From positions 1 through 64,000 of the forward strand of contig JAJQIF010000028.1 in NCBI GenBank assembly GCA_021199355.1: a stretch of DNA of 64,000 nucleotides. Direction: 5' to 3'. The notes beneath the pieces were generated by a model that searched no databases, was not told the origin of the DNA, and saw nothing but the letters and a program-made list of their open reading frames with translations. This stretch comes from Oscillospiraceae bacterium (GTDB taxonomy: Bacteria; Bacillota; Clostridia; Oscillospirales; Ruminococcaceae). The position numbers and the translations under genes were made by a program. Positions 8,301 through 17,900 of the stretch are shown piece after piece (position 1 is the stretch's first letter; the number at the start of each line of letters is the position of its first letter).

Positions 8301-11300
8301 ACGCCGAGGCTCTCTTCACAAATGCAGGCGCAAGCATTGGCTACAATGCCTTCTACAACACGCTTTTAGTCGGTTCGACCCAGGCGGGGAATTTCTCGGA
8401 GAATATGGACGGATCTAAGACTCTTCAGGTCGGCGATATGACAATCAGCGTAATCAGCGGAAACACAACTGAGTGGGTGGAGTCAGCTTCAGATCCCGAC
8501 GCCGGTGGTTATCAGTCGCTGACAGGTGACGCTGTTCAGTTCAACTTCGCAATAAGCAATAATGCAGGTGCAGACAAGACTTACAGAGTGTATATTAAGG
8601 TAACCGATGACGACAGTACGCTTAGTTATACCGCAGGAAATACCTACAATATAAACGGAGTCGAAGTAACAGCAATTGCTACCAGCGACCCATACACCAT
8701 TTGCCTTGAATTTACCATATCGGATGGTGCAACGCAAGACTTTACAATAGATATGGTATATCCGAGCCCCACATCCGACGGCGGCGGGGCTACTGTATGG
8801 GGAACAGTTGTGGAAAATGGTCAGGAGAGTCAGAAAACGGGCAAAATCCAGGCTTGTTGGGTTACTCGGAGAGACAGCTATACTCTGAATAAGACAAACA
8901 ATAATCAGAGTTCTGTGGCTATTTCATCGAGCAATGGAACAGTCCGTCCCTCTGCTGATGTTAAATGGCAGATAACCCTTACTTCCGACGGGGATAATAG
9001 CAGCAATGGCGAAGATTACCTGAAGCTTGTAACCTATACAGACGTCATCACTTTGCCGGATGGCATGGAGTGGGATGAGGATATCTTAGCGGCTATCAAG
9101 GCAGGGACTGTGGCTTGCAGGAGCAATGTTCTCTATGCCGGAACCACAAAGATTGCAACACTGAGCCTTGGAAGCTCAACAAACCTCTCCCTAAGCGGAT
9201 TCAGTATAAGCTATGACGATTCAACTGACCAGGTTGTCATGACCTGGAAAGTCCGCAACACCGCATCCTCAACCACAAATATGTATACAAACACCCTGAG
9301 CCTGAGCATCCATCCGGATGCACTGACAGTGGATATGAATACATATGATACGAGTGCCACAAACGTAATCGAAAACACTGCAACGGCAACGCTCGAATAT
9401 ACCTATTCCAGTGAGCAAACTCAGGAAAAATCCGTTGAGAAAGCGGTGACCGGTGGCGAGGGAACCATAAAGATTTCAAAGACCGGTACAGATGTAACCT
9501 ATTTCGGCGAAGATCTCACCTATACCATCAGCGTCTATAACAACGGCGGTCTTCCGTATAACGGTGCAGATTCCGACACCTACACAGTTACAGACAGCCT
9601 TACATCCGACTTCTTCATCAGTCCTGACAACATGGAGAGGATGTTTGAGGAGGCAGCTGCCGACGGCACAGAGCTGGTTATAACTATAAGCAAAGCTACG
9701 CTCGCAATAGGCGAGGGCTCGTCTGTTACAAGCACAGACGGCACCGCTGATGCCGCATACACAAATACCGGCAACTCGGACCTTAGTAGCGAAACCGACG
9801 ACAACACCCTGGTCATTACCTATGACAGTGCGACAGGGAATTACACAGTCACTGTAAATGGAAACAGCTCCGACACATATATCGGCACCAGCCTTGAAGA
9901 GGTGCTTCAGAGCCTTGGCTATGGCGTAACTGCTTCGGTCACTTATTCCTGTGTATGGACTCTGCCGAATGAGGGCGCAAACGGTGAATTCACCCTGAAT
10001 GGCGGAGACGATTATACCTATAATATCTACTCAACAGTCAAGAGCACATTCCAGATGCTGAATGGCAGCGACTGGGCGGGCGAGTACCTCAAGACAAGTT
10101 CGAAGACCCTGACCAACAAGGCAACACTTGCCTATGGCAAAACAACGACAAGCGCGAATGCGACTAATGACACGGTCATGCGTGAGGCAATTATCGGCAA
10201 GAGCGTGGCACTTGACGGCAAAGACCTGGGCTCCGCTCCTGATGCGTCTGACGGCGATGTCCTCGACTATACACTCACGTTCAACCACTACGGCGACGGA
10301 AGCTATGATGACCTGCCAATGATCGATGATCTCTATGGAAGCCAGTATCTTCTTGTGCCGATTTCCGAGAACAGCGGTAATTCAAGCATTTTTTCGTCCA
10401 GTAACGTTACCAAATACGATGCGGACGACGACGGGATAGATGATTACTACATCCTTGGCGAGGGCGAATACACCGACATAGTCGTCTGCAAGGACACCGA
10501 CGGCAACTGGATGACTGCGGCTACAATAACCGTATCAGGCTCCAATTCCGAGGAGACATTCTACATCAACAGCGAATCCTACACCTGGAGCGGCGTTCAC
10601 ACCCAGATCAAGTGGTATTTCGATCACCTTGACGGTGGCAATTACACAATTGAACTCACCTATAAGGCACTGGTCGACACCTCAAATGAGGCTTCCTACA
10701 CGATAGGCAACATGGTCTGGATGAACGACAGAGTAGGCTCCCGTATCTATGCCGGTCTCTGGGGCGGCGGAACCATCATTGGCTTCGACAAGGACATTGT
10801 CGTGGATGCTTATTCTGATGGCGACGATAACGGCGACGGAATAGATGACGACCAGCATACCACCGTCAGTGCGGGCGAGACTGTAACATACCGCCTGACT
10901 CTTGAAAGCTCAGGCGACTCAGGCGCATTTATCCTGACCGGCGACAACATAGCCGACCAACTTCCTGCAACCTACGGCGTCTTCAACTGGAGCAAGGATA
11001 ATGTGGATATTGTAAACGTAGTAGTGGAAGGCTCTGGCGTTGTTACAAACGCTCAAAGCCTGATGGATGATAACAACTGGTCTATAGCAGACAGCTACAA
11101 CGGAATCAGCGGAACGGGAACCTGGTTTATAGTCTGGGATGACGATGTCAGTGTGTCGTTCTCGCAGAACACAAAGGTTTATGTATATGTTCAGCTCACA
11201 TATCCCGACAACACCGAAACGGTGGTGAACGGAAACGGCGAGACGGTCGGAATGTGGAACGAATATGCCGACCAGGCGCAGGGAGCTTCAATCTCGAACA

Positions 11301-14300
11301 CTTTCTTGGTCTACCGCAACCCCTCCAACGTAACCCATGTACTTGCAAGAGAGGGCGAAGTAACCCTCCAGAAAGGTGTATATGCACTTGCTCGAAGCGT
11401 AAGTAGCACGGGGATAGGCACTTCTTCCGGCACAACCTATTATTCTACCGGCACAAGCAGGCAGTTCTATAACAATCAGGATGCAAGCTACCGCTATGTG
11501 TTCTACTATGTGAGCATCTATAATGACGCCTCAACAAGACTCTATCTCAATGACCTCTATGATGACCTGCCTGAGGGATTTGTCTACGCTTCCCTGATTC
11601 CAAGTAGCTACAACATTGCCAACCTGACTGCTTCCAATGGAGCTTATCTAGCATGTACTCACAATGTTACAACAAAGAGCAGCAGTGACAGCTGGACCAG
11701 CTGGCTTATTCAGACTGATTCTGACATCACATATATGAGCGCATATGTCAATGCAACCGAGACCAGCGATGGAAATGTCACTTTCAGCTTCAGCTCCGGT
11801 TCCGGCACCTATGCCCTCAAGTATGACGACGAAATGGGGCAGTATTATCTTGACAAGGGCGAAGCGATAGTATTCGGTTATATCTGCAAGATAGGCGTGA
11901 CAGCCGACACTGAGAATCTGGCTACAAACACAATCGCGATGTCCTACACCGACTACACCGGAGCAGGCGTCACCGAATCTGACAAGACCTTTGAAGCCCG
12001 CAACTTCGAGCCCTATGGCAGCAGCGACAATGACGGAACAGTCAGTATCGAATCAAGCGATAAGGTCAAAAATGAATACGGCTTCGAGGATGCAACCGAG
12101 AACCAGAGATGGCTTGTCTCGTCAGTATCTTTGGAGAGAGGCGGAATCAGCCCGGGTGTTGAAAAGGACATCGTCAGCCATCAGGTGAGCACTTCAGCAA
12201 GCGCGGAACCCTACGAAGACTCTGTCGGTCCTACTGAGCTTGTAAACTGGAAAGTGACCCTGACCAACGCCGGCGACATGAGTATAATTGACTATGTCAT
12301 AACCGACACCATGCCGACCCCATATGTTTTCACAGGTCCTGTGTCATTTGTGACCTACGATGTAAACGGAAATACGCAGACCTCTGGAACGCTCTTCACA
12401 ATCAACACTTCTCCGGATAACCTCTCAAATCTCACTGAGCTCAATTCGACCACTCTTCCCTCGCTGTCTGTCACATACGGCAGCACAACCATTGATGTAA
12501 AGACAGATGGAACAGAGTATGCTCTGACTGTGGCAATAAGTAACCGCAATGTAAAGTTTAATCTGAGCTTCGACTTCGACACAAACGGCAACCTGGTCAT
12601 GAAGCTTGACATGGAGTCTGTTTACCTGTCAATCCCTGAGGGCGGAAAGATGGAGATAAGCTACACTTCATGGAACCCGACTACCACCCACGCGAGCACA
12701 ACCTATATAAACCAGGTAACCCTGACCCCGACCCAGCCGTTCACCCGGAGCGATATCCAGACCGGCTCAGCTGTGACAGATGATAATGGCAACCTGACCG
12801 GCGTCAGTGCTCTTTCTCCTGTTACCGTAGCCACCGGATATGCCACGACTGCGGACAAATACGTGACGGAGGGCAGTTCGACTGCCGAGTCCGACGGCTC
12901 CTCAAATAACAGCATCGCACTTGAGAGCCTGGACAGCGAATTTACATACACCTTGTCTGTCAGAAACACGAATGATGTTGCAATAGCTAACGTTGTCTTT
13001 ATTGATAATCTCCCGTTTGCCGGGGACACCCTTACCTATAATGACGTTATGTCAAGAGACAGTGAATTCAGCGTAATCCTTGCAAACACCGATTTTGTTG
13101 TGACGATCACCGATAAGCAGGGAAATGTCGAAACCTTCACAAACGGTACTGACTACACAGTTGAATACAGCAGTACTTTAACCGGCAATTTCTCAGTAGC
13201 AGACCGCAACGGCGAAGCTTCTTCCAACTGGGAGACTCTGACAAGCTCAACAAACCTGTCCGAGGTCAAGTCAATCCGAGTCATCGTCAAAAAAGAAATT
13301 CCCGCAGAGGCAACAGTGTCTGTAAGTTTTAAGGCTAAGGTGAGCGATCCCGACAGCGTCAATCCGGGAATGGTCGCATGGAACAGCTTCGGCTACCGAT
13401 ACCAGGTTCCAACAGCCAGTTATACGGAGATGGAGGCAACAACCCTTGCTGTCGGAGTAAAGGTGCCCTCTGCGCCAGAGCTGACAAAGGAGCTTATCGA
13501 TCTCGAAAGCGAAACCCATATAGCCGGGGAGGACGTCAGGTTCACATTCGTAGTCTACCAAGGCGAGGAGCTCAAGAATAACGGCGAGAGCTACGCCACT
13601 CAGGCTGAGCTGATTGCTGCACTTGAAGATGCTGGTATAGAGTACCGTATCGTTCATTCTGACGTCAGCGAGGGTGGCAACACATCTGATACCCTGATAT
13701 TCTACGGCGATAACGGACTGACCAGTCAGACCTGGTGGAACTGGGTCAATGGGGACAGTTACACAATAGCTGAGTTTACCGAGGACGGCAACTACGTCTT
13801 CAAGGAATGGTATGAGGGCAACACAAAGCTCACCGAGGGCAACTCCTACACGTTCGTCTATAATTCCGCAGTAACCCTCCGCCTGACCTGCAAGAACGCA
13901 TATGAGCCCTGGAATCTGAACCTGACAAAGGTCGAAATGGATGACCCAAGCGTCCTCCTGTCCGGAACGGTATTCGCACTCTATACAGATGACGAAGACC
14001 TCAAGATGACCGACGCTGATTATGACAATCTGCCAGAAAAGCCTGACAGAACTCTGACAGTCGGAACCGAGACATGGTATCTCTATGGCGTCGGGACTAC
14101 CGACGCTGACGGAACCCTCACCTGGTCAGACCTGACTGAGGACAGCTACTATCTCGTCGAGATAAAGGCACCTGACGGCTACAACATCAATTCCACACCT
14201 CAGCTTATTGAGCGCAACCAGAACTCGAACAATCTCTCTGTAACCGTCGAGAACAAGCCGGGCTATACAATGCCCTACTCCGGCGGCATGGGTTCACAAA

Positions 14301-14389
14301 CGGTCGTGGTTATAGGAATCATAGTCTTTGCGGCGTCGGTGGCTCTTCTGATATTGAAGTGGCAAAAGAAAACACAGACTCCGGCATAG
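5318..14389 (+). CDS. Giant (3023 aa) sortase-anchored adhesin, probable pilus tip protein
   Basis: Domains in order: membrane or signal helix (21-47); three His/Cys-rich units (EEHVHTDECYE at 57, TGHVHTEECYE at 108, EEHTHSVEC at 127); a CHAP/NlpC-like fold (about 165-312) with HVGIV (His271) and EGNY, but Asp207 where the catalytic Cys is expected (GDWDAMFVSFC); an acidic linker (315-365); a beta domain ending FSTYAVTS; BspA-type leucine-rich repeats (about 490-900, units like SIGSYAFSYSQKLETVTIP); many DUF11-like or isopeptide fimbrial modules (about 1170-2750); a SpaA-like domain with YYLVEIKAPDGYN near 2950; and the sorting motif MPYSGG at 2985 with helix and basic tail. It ends the pilus operon. 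Size and modules suit a tip adhesin that binds host or microbial surfaces. Confidence 0.85.
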   Translation: MQNLLIGCIEKIRSERSARHKLACIMLVLSLIVVICVYWQLKLTGVALVNEYYCGVEEHVHTDECYEYVLACGLEESEANEESETTEITEANEEADGTAEKVEAAEVTGHVHTEECYELQLVCGLEEHTHSVECLIDQSADLETAEIWEATLPSLTGVWDDDLILVARSQIGYSESTDNYVISEDGVTLKGYTRYGEWAGNPYGDWDAMFVSFCLNYAGISRDVFPESTGAYAWSVELRNMKLYTDSNDDYIPEPGSLVFFDKDSDGKIDHVGIVSFSDSSVVTVIEGNYNDAVWENTYARVGNAAIIGYGILPKQYAAEEIYDEASEDEVTLDDEENVGMTDESTDNSDEETVSEAETIALVMQTLTVQADDAVITVSGLLPGNAVVTAVPVDVEIDGKEVLLAFDISIMYPDASGEMVVFEPNDGAITVTIESPEITGGSDVYYVPDEGEPEKLDNESEDGTIAFDAEHFSTYAVTSSDTIVATGTIANGEGVEDAITWTIYEDDTGARTLVFSGTGSIPDYASENAGQPWYSYRSTIGTLVLEEGITRVGKQAFHGNYFTDIQFASTVTSIGSYAFSYSQKLETVTIPETITTIESYAFAYSYHIYEVNLSEGLETIGDSAFGGNCGSSEDCSETVITIPSTVTSIGQYPFANAARYEVADGNTTFSVDEDGVLYSYDGSILIDYPKRRVADSWTVPDTVTTIRQGALQNVKNTNKIYVNHQVTIPTQCFRDSNYTYVYIADDVTIPTTSSLLFYNDPYLTEVYLPENTKLVINNQYFDSDSQLASLKIPEGTTTINNLAFSGTTNLSTLCYDATHVTTINSGLFGTSTMPMFDLTIGTNVDYLVANFSYILAHASSVTIEGPNAFYIEDGAFDNAPAPYTGLSGWIYVDENGVIYTLDTTTNEATLYYVPEDVTELTVPATITDKLDGDTDVTFTVTTVAKNALKDASSLSSVVFGDVSNITTLEAYALANAPIESITDQATGTTVDSETDAEALFTNAGASIGYNAFYNTLLVGSTQAGNFSENMDGSKTLQVGDMTISVISGNTTEWVESASDPDAGGYQSLTGDAVQFNFAISNNAGADKTYRVYIKVTDDDSTLSYTAGNTYNINGVEVTAIATSDPYTICLEFTISDGATQDFTIDMVYPSPTSDGGGATVWGTVVENGQESQKTGKIQACWVTRRDSYTLNKTNNNQSSVAISSSNGTVRPSADVKWQITLTSDGDNSSNGEDYLKLVTYTDVITLPDGMEWDEDILAAIKAGTVACRSNVLYAGTTKIATLSLGSSTNLSLSGFSISYDDSTDQVVMTWKVRNTASSTTNMYTNTLSLSIHPDALTVDMNTYDTSATNVIENTATATLEYTYSSEQTQEKSVEKAVTGGEGTIKISKTGTDVTYFGEDLTYTISVYNNGGLPYNGADSDTYTVTDSLTSDFFISPDNMERMFEEAAADGTELVITISKATLAIGEGSSVTSTDGTADAAYTNTGNSDLSSETDDNTLVITYDSATGNYTVTVNGNSSDTYIGTSLEEVLQSLGYGVTASVTYSCVWTLPNEGANGEFTLNGGDDYTYNIYSTVKSTFQMLNGSDWAGEYLKTSSKTLTNKATLAYGKTTTSANATNDTVMREAIIGKSVALDGKDLGSAPDASDGDVLDYTLTFNHYGDGSYDDLPMIDDLYGSQYLLVPISENSGNSSIFSSSNVTKYDADDDGIDDYYILGEGEYTDIVVCKDTDGNWMTAATITVSGSNSEETFYINSESYTWSGVHTQIKWYFDHLDGGNYTIELTYKALVDTSNEASYTIGNMVWMNDRVGSRIYAGLWGGGTIIGFDKDIVVDAYSDGDDNGDGIDDDQHTTVSAGETVTYRLTLESSGDSGAFILTGDNIADQLPATYGVFNWSKDNVDIVNVVVEGSGVVTNAQSLMDDNNWSIADSYNGISGTGTWFIVWDDDVSVSFSQNTKVYVYVQLTYPDNTETVVNGNGETVGMWNEYADQAQGASISNTFLVYRNPSNVTHVLAREGEVTLQKGVYALARSVSSTGIGTSSGTTYYSTGTSRQFYNNQDASYRYVFYYVSIYNDASTRLYLNDLYDDLPEGFVYASLIPSSYNIANLTASNGAYLACTHNVTTKSSSDSWTSWLIQTDSDITYMSAYVNATETSDGNVTFSFSSGSGTYALKYDDEMGQYYLDKGEAIVFGYICKIGVTADTENLATNTIAMSYTDYTGAGVTESDKTFEARNFEPYGSSDNDGTVSIESSDKVKNEYGFEDATENQRWLVSSVSLERGGISPGVEKDIVSHQVSTSASAEPYEDSVGPTELVNWKVTLTNAGDMSIIDYVITDTMPTPYVFTGPVSFVTYDVNGNTQTSGTLFTINTSPDNLSNLTELNSTTLPSLSVTYGSTTIDVKTDGTEYALTVAISNRNVKFNLSFDFDTNGNLVMKLDMESVYLSIPEGGKMEISYTSWNPTTTHASTTYINQVTLTPTQPFTRSDIQTGSAVTDDNGNLTGVSALSPVTVATGYATTADKYVTEGSSTAESDGSSNNSIALESLDSEFTYTLSVRNTNDVAIANVVFIDNLPFAGDTLTYNDVMSRDSEFSVILANTDFVVTITDKQGNVETFTNGTDYTVEYSSTLTGNFSVADRNGEASSNWETLTSSTNLSEVKSIRVIVKKEIPAEATVSVSFKAKVSDPDSVNPGMVAWNSFGYRYQVPTASYTEMEATTLAVGVKVPSAPELTKELIDLESETHIAGEDVRFTFVVYQGEELKNNGESYATQAELIAALEDAGIEYRIVHSDVSEGGNTSDTLIFYGDNGLTSQTWWNWVNGDSYTIAEFTEDGNYVFKEWYEGNTKLTEGNSYTFVYNSAVTLRLTCKNAYEPWNLNLTKVEMDDPSVLLSGTVFALYTDDEDLKMTDADYDNLPEKPDRTLTVGTETWYLYGVGTTDADGTLTWSDLTEDSYYLVEIKAPDGYNINSTPQLIERNQNSNNLSVTVENKPGYTMPYSGGMGSQTVVVIGIIVFAASVALLILKWQKKTQTPA

Positions 14390-14492
14390 AAGCCGATATA
14401 AATGAGCGATGTGAATACCCATCAAGTCACTCGTCAAATTACAGAACAAGTCCTCAGTTATGTGTACTGTGTAAGAGTTGTTTCTTTATCAA

Positions 14493-14532
14493 AAATCCCG
14501 CCAGCCCTACTTACAGTAGACCGACGGGATTT
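14493..14532. terminator. Terminator between the adhesin and the minus-strand regulator remnant
   Basis: AAATCCCG (14493-14500) pairs with CGGGATTT (14525-14532). It lies 104 bp after the adhesin stop and 4 bp from the end of the minus-strand remnant, with T- and A-rich flanks, so it may serve both directions. Confidence 0.6.
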
Positions 14533-14535
14533 ATC

Positions 14536-14667
14536 TTAGTGTCCTACTCCCCTCGCCACCAATTCCAAATCCTTGGACAAAATCATATGAAAAGCCGCCG
14601 AGGGGTTCCGACTTAGCCTTATTATAACGTAATCGTCAATCCTCCGAACAATTCCTGTCGCTTTCAT
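14536..14667 (-). pseudogene. Truncated SpoVT/AbrB-type regulator
   Basis: A 43-codon frame with a good Shine-Dalgarno (AAAGGA) begins MKATGIVRRIDD, which matches the invariant N-terminus of SpoVT/AbrB swapped-hairpin regulators, normally followed by LGRVVIPKEIRR. Here the text changes to YVIIRLSRN and the frame stops after 43 residues, so the rest of the DNA-binding hairpin and any GAF domain are missing. The simplest reading is a regulator gene broken by deletion or frameshift. It lies between two surface-protein loci, which AbrB-like proteins often control. The identification rests on 12 residues. Confidence 0.5.
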
Positions 14668-14776
14668 GGAATCAGTCCTTTCGATAGTTTTCTGATTGCC
14701 ACGGGATGTGGCAATTAGTGCTATTATTTGCCGAATTGGCGGGAATATGCGGCATCCGACACGATTAAAAAACCTG

Positions 14777-14805
14777 TTGACAACATCCAAATAATATGAT
14801 ACAAT
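14777..14805 (+). promoter_or_regulatory. Promoter of the large transglutaminase-lectin gene
   Basis: TTGACA (14777-14782), 17 bp, TACAAT (14800-14805). The 20 bases that follow resemble those after the promoter at 22229 (AACATA, then a G-rich run). Confidence 0.75.
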
Positions 14806-14857
14806 TTCAACATAAAGTGGGGAGCCGTGTGGGTTGGTGTGTCATGTGTGTCTTTTG

Positions 14858-14889
14858 AATCTCTTTCGGTTCGCCGGAAGAGATTTTTT
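14858..14889 (+). promoter_or_regulatory. Leader hairpin with U-run (attenuator-like), copy 1
   Basis: AATCTCTTTCGG, loop TTCG, CCGGAAGAGATT, then a run of T: an intrinsic-terminator shape inside the 5' leader, 31 bp before the start codon. The same hairpin occurs at 22305-22335 before the paralogous gene. It is followed by an A-tract/T-tract (14893-14903) and the Shine-Dalgarno GGAAGGA. Confidence 0.65.
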
Positions 14890-14919
14890 CTGAAAAATTT
14901 TTTGGAAGGATGGAAAACC

Positions 14920-17900
14920 ATGAAGTTAAGAAAAGTTTTGTCCTTGCTCGTGGCACTCGCGATGATGCTTGAGGTTCTGCCTCTGTCGCTGTTTGCAAAC
15001 GACATGGAAAGCATGGCGGAGTACACTGTCAGCGAGTCTGTGACCGTTGACGCTTCGTCACTTGCCGACAACGATGAGTTGCTCGAAGGATACATAGAGC
15101 AACTGTTCGGCACCGGCAGTAACAGCGGAATCATGCTCGCCGCCACCTATACCGGCGAGGATGCGCTTGATGACGTAAATCTGGAGGTATACGCCGCTTT
15201 GAAGTCAGCGGTTGCGAACATCGCCTCCGGTGCGGAATCTTCGACAGTCATCACCGTGAATGTCACGCGCACTACGACAGACCTGGGCGTGGCAGAGATT
15301 ACCGATAGTGAAACGTTTGCAGCGGCAACGTCAGCCTTCGATGCGATTTTTGACAGTGACCTGGTGTTCAACTATCTCATGAACGACTGTCCCTATGAGC
15401 TCTATTGGTATGACAAATTAGAAAATACATATCTTGAGATGGGAGTTTCCGGCGGGGGAACAACTTTCATTGCCGAGATCCACATCACCATGCCCGTAGC
15501 ATCAGCTTATCAGGCGAGTGGTTCAACCACCACTGTTGATTCATCAAAAGTGACAGCCGCTCAGACTGCCGCTTCATATGCCCAGTCGCTTGTAAGCACC
15601 TACTCGGGCTACTCCGATGAAGAAAAGCTTGAAGCTTTCAAGGAAGCAATCTGCTCTTTGGTTTCGTATGAGACCGACTACGCAAGTGCCGACTTCGGCG
15701 ACATCTGGCAGCTCGTCTACGTCTTCGATCAGGACAGCGCCACAAACGTCGTCTGCGAGGGCTATTCCAAGGCGTTCCAGTATCTCTGCGATCTCGCGGG
15801 TCTTGAGTGCATCACCGTCACCGGCACGATGTCCGGCGGCACCGGTGCGGGCGAGCACATGTGGAACGTCGTCTACCTCGACGGTGTCAACTATCTTGTT
15901 GACGTCACCAACAGCGACACCGGCTCGGTCGGACAGGACGGCGGGCTCTTCATGGTCTGCGCTGATGATGCCGATGCAAGCGACGAGACCGGCTATACCT
16001 TCACTGTCAATAATCAGACCGTCAGCTATGTCTATGACAGCACGACCCTTGACTTGTATCCCGAGGATTATCTGATTTTGGGGACGGCAGGCGGAAGTGA
16101 GCTTGATTTGTCAGGGATTGTTGCAAGAGCAGAGCCGGTAACCTATAACGGTCACACCTATCAGATTCTTTATGCCGCTGATCTGACATGGGATGAAATG
16201 GAAGCATATTGCGAGGCACTTGGCGGCTATCTCGCATGTATAACCACAGCTGAGGAAGATGCTTTCCTGTTTGACTATGTGTCAACATATAATAGTGGCT
16301 ATAGCACGATGTTCGGATTCTCCGATGCCGCTGAAGAGGGCACATGGGTCTGGGTTTCTGGCGAAGAAACCAATTATACAAACTGGGGCTTGTCTGAGCC
16401 GAACGGCGGAGAGTCTGAGAATTATGCTGGTTACTACACCAACTATCCCGATGGCGAGTGGAACGACAGTGCAACCTTTGCTCAGCAGAACAATTTCCTT
16501 ATCGAGTGGGATGCTGAAAATGTGACCTCGGACCTGCCGATTGAACTTATCTATGAAGTATCAATTAATATCAATGGCTCCGCAACATATTCATACTCGG
16601 GAACAACACTCGGAGAGGGTGAGGAATTCACTATGTGGGTTGCTCCGAGCGACGAGAACTATGAGTGCGTTGCTACTGCTGTTGATGAAAACGGCAACGA
16701 AATCAAGATAACTTATAGTGGCACAAGTGAGGTTACATACTGGGAGCTTCAATTTGATGACGATTGGAATCTTTTGTATGATGATGACGGCAACCTTATT
16801 TTTGAAGAGGTAACGGCGACAGCCTACAATTATTCCTTCACTATGCCCGCTTCAAATGTAACTGTAACAATCGATTTCAACTTAAGCAAATACAGTATTA
16901 GCATATCTGATGTTGAAAACGGTACGGTAAAAGCTGATGTTACCTCAACAACTGAGGGCGAAACCGTTACAATCACCGTAACACCCGATTCAGGATATGA
17001 TATTTCTGAGTTATCTGTAACCGATTCCGACGGTAACGAAGTCATCGTCACTGAAGAAACCGATGGCACGTATACATTCATCATGCCTTCGAGTGATGTT
17101 ACGGTTTCGGCAACGTTTGAGGCGGAGGATACACATACTATCACCATAATTGCTGGTACTGGGTATGTTGATTATTTTACGGCTGTTCTTGATAAGACAG
17201 ATGCAGCTGAGGGCGAAACTGTTACGCTAACACTTACACTTGATGAAAATCTTCATGAATTAATCTTGATCATTAATTCTGTAACGTATATCGATGAAAA
17301 TTCATCTCGTTTGGAATGGGTAGATTATACTGACAACGGTGACGGCACTTATACTTTTACCATGCCTGATAAAGATGTTGATATATTTATCTCCGTCGGT
17401 AATTACTATATAACAGTAGCCAGCGATTGGGACTGGAGCTATGGTGATTGCGGTGACTGTGTTGGCTATACGGATAGCGAATCTGGCAAGTACATTTCAA
17501 AAAGTGAACTTTACGACGTGGGCGATCCTATACGTCTTACAGTAACTCTCTATCCAGATTATGCTGACTATGGAGTAGAACCTGTGGTCTTGGATGCAGA
17601 GGGCAATTCTATTGAGGTAACACTGATAGATTCACAAATTACGCAATGGTATGACGCTGACGATGAATATATAGGCGATGGTGTTTACTATACATACAGC
17701 TTCACCATGCCTGCAAGTGATGTTACCGTTTCGGCAATATTGACAGAGCCGAGCACGGCGGATGAGTATACAATCACTGTCCGTGATGACTTCAATGTTT
17801 CATATAGTGTACCGAGCTCAGCGAATGCAGGAGATGAAGTCACCATAACCTTTGCTACTGATGACTCCACCGACAAGGTATATGTTGACGTCGTTAGCGT

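Noticed and set aside
14827-14919. In-frame upstream start for the lectin protein
   Set aside because: It would translate through the leader hairpin and place residues before a perfect signal peptide; GGAAGGA at 14904 supports the start at 14920.
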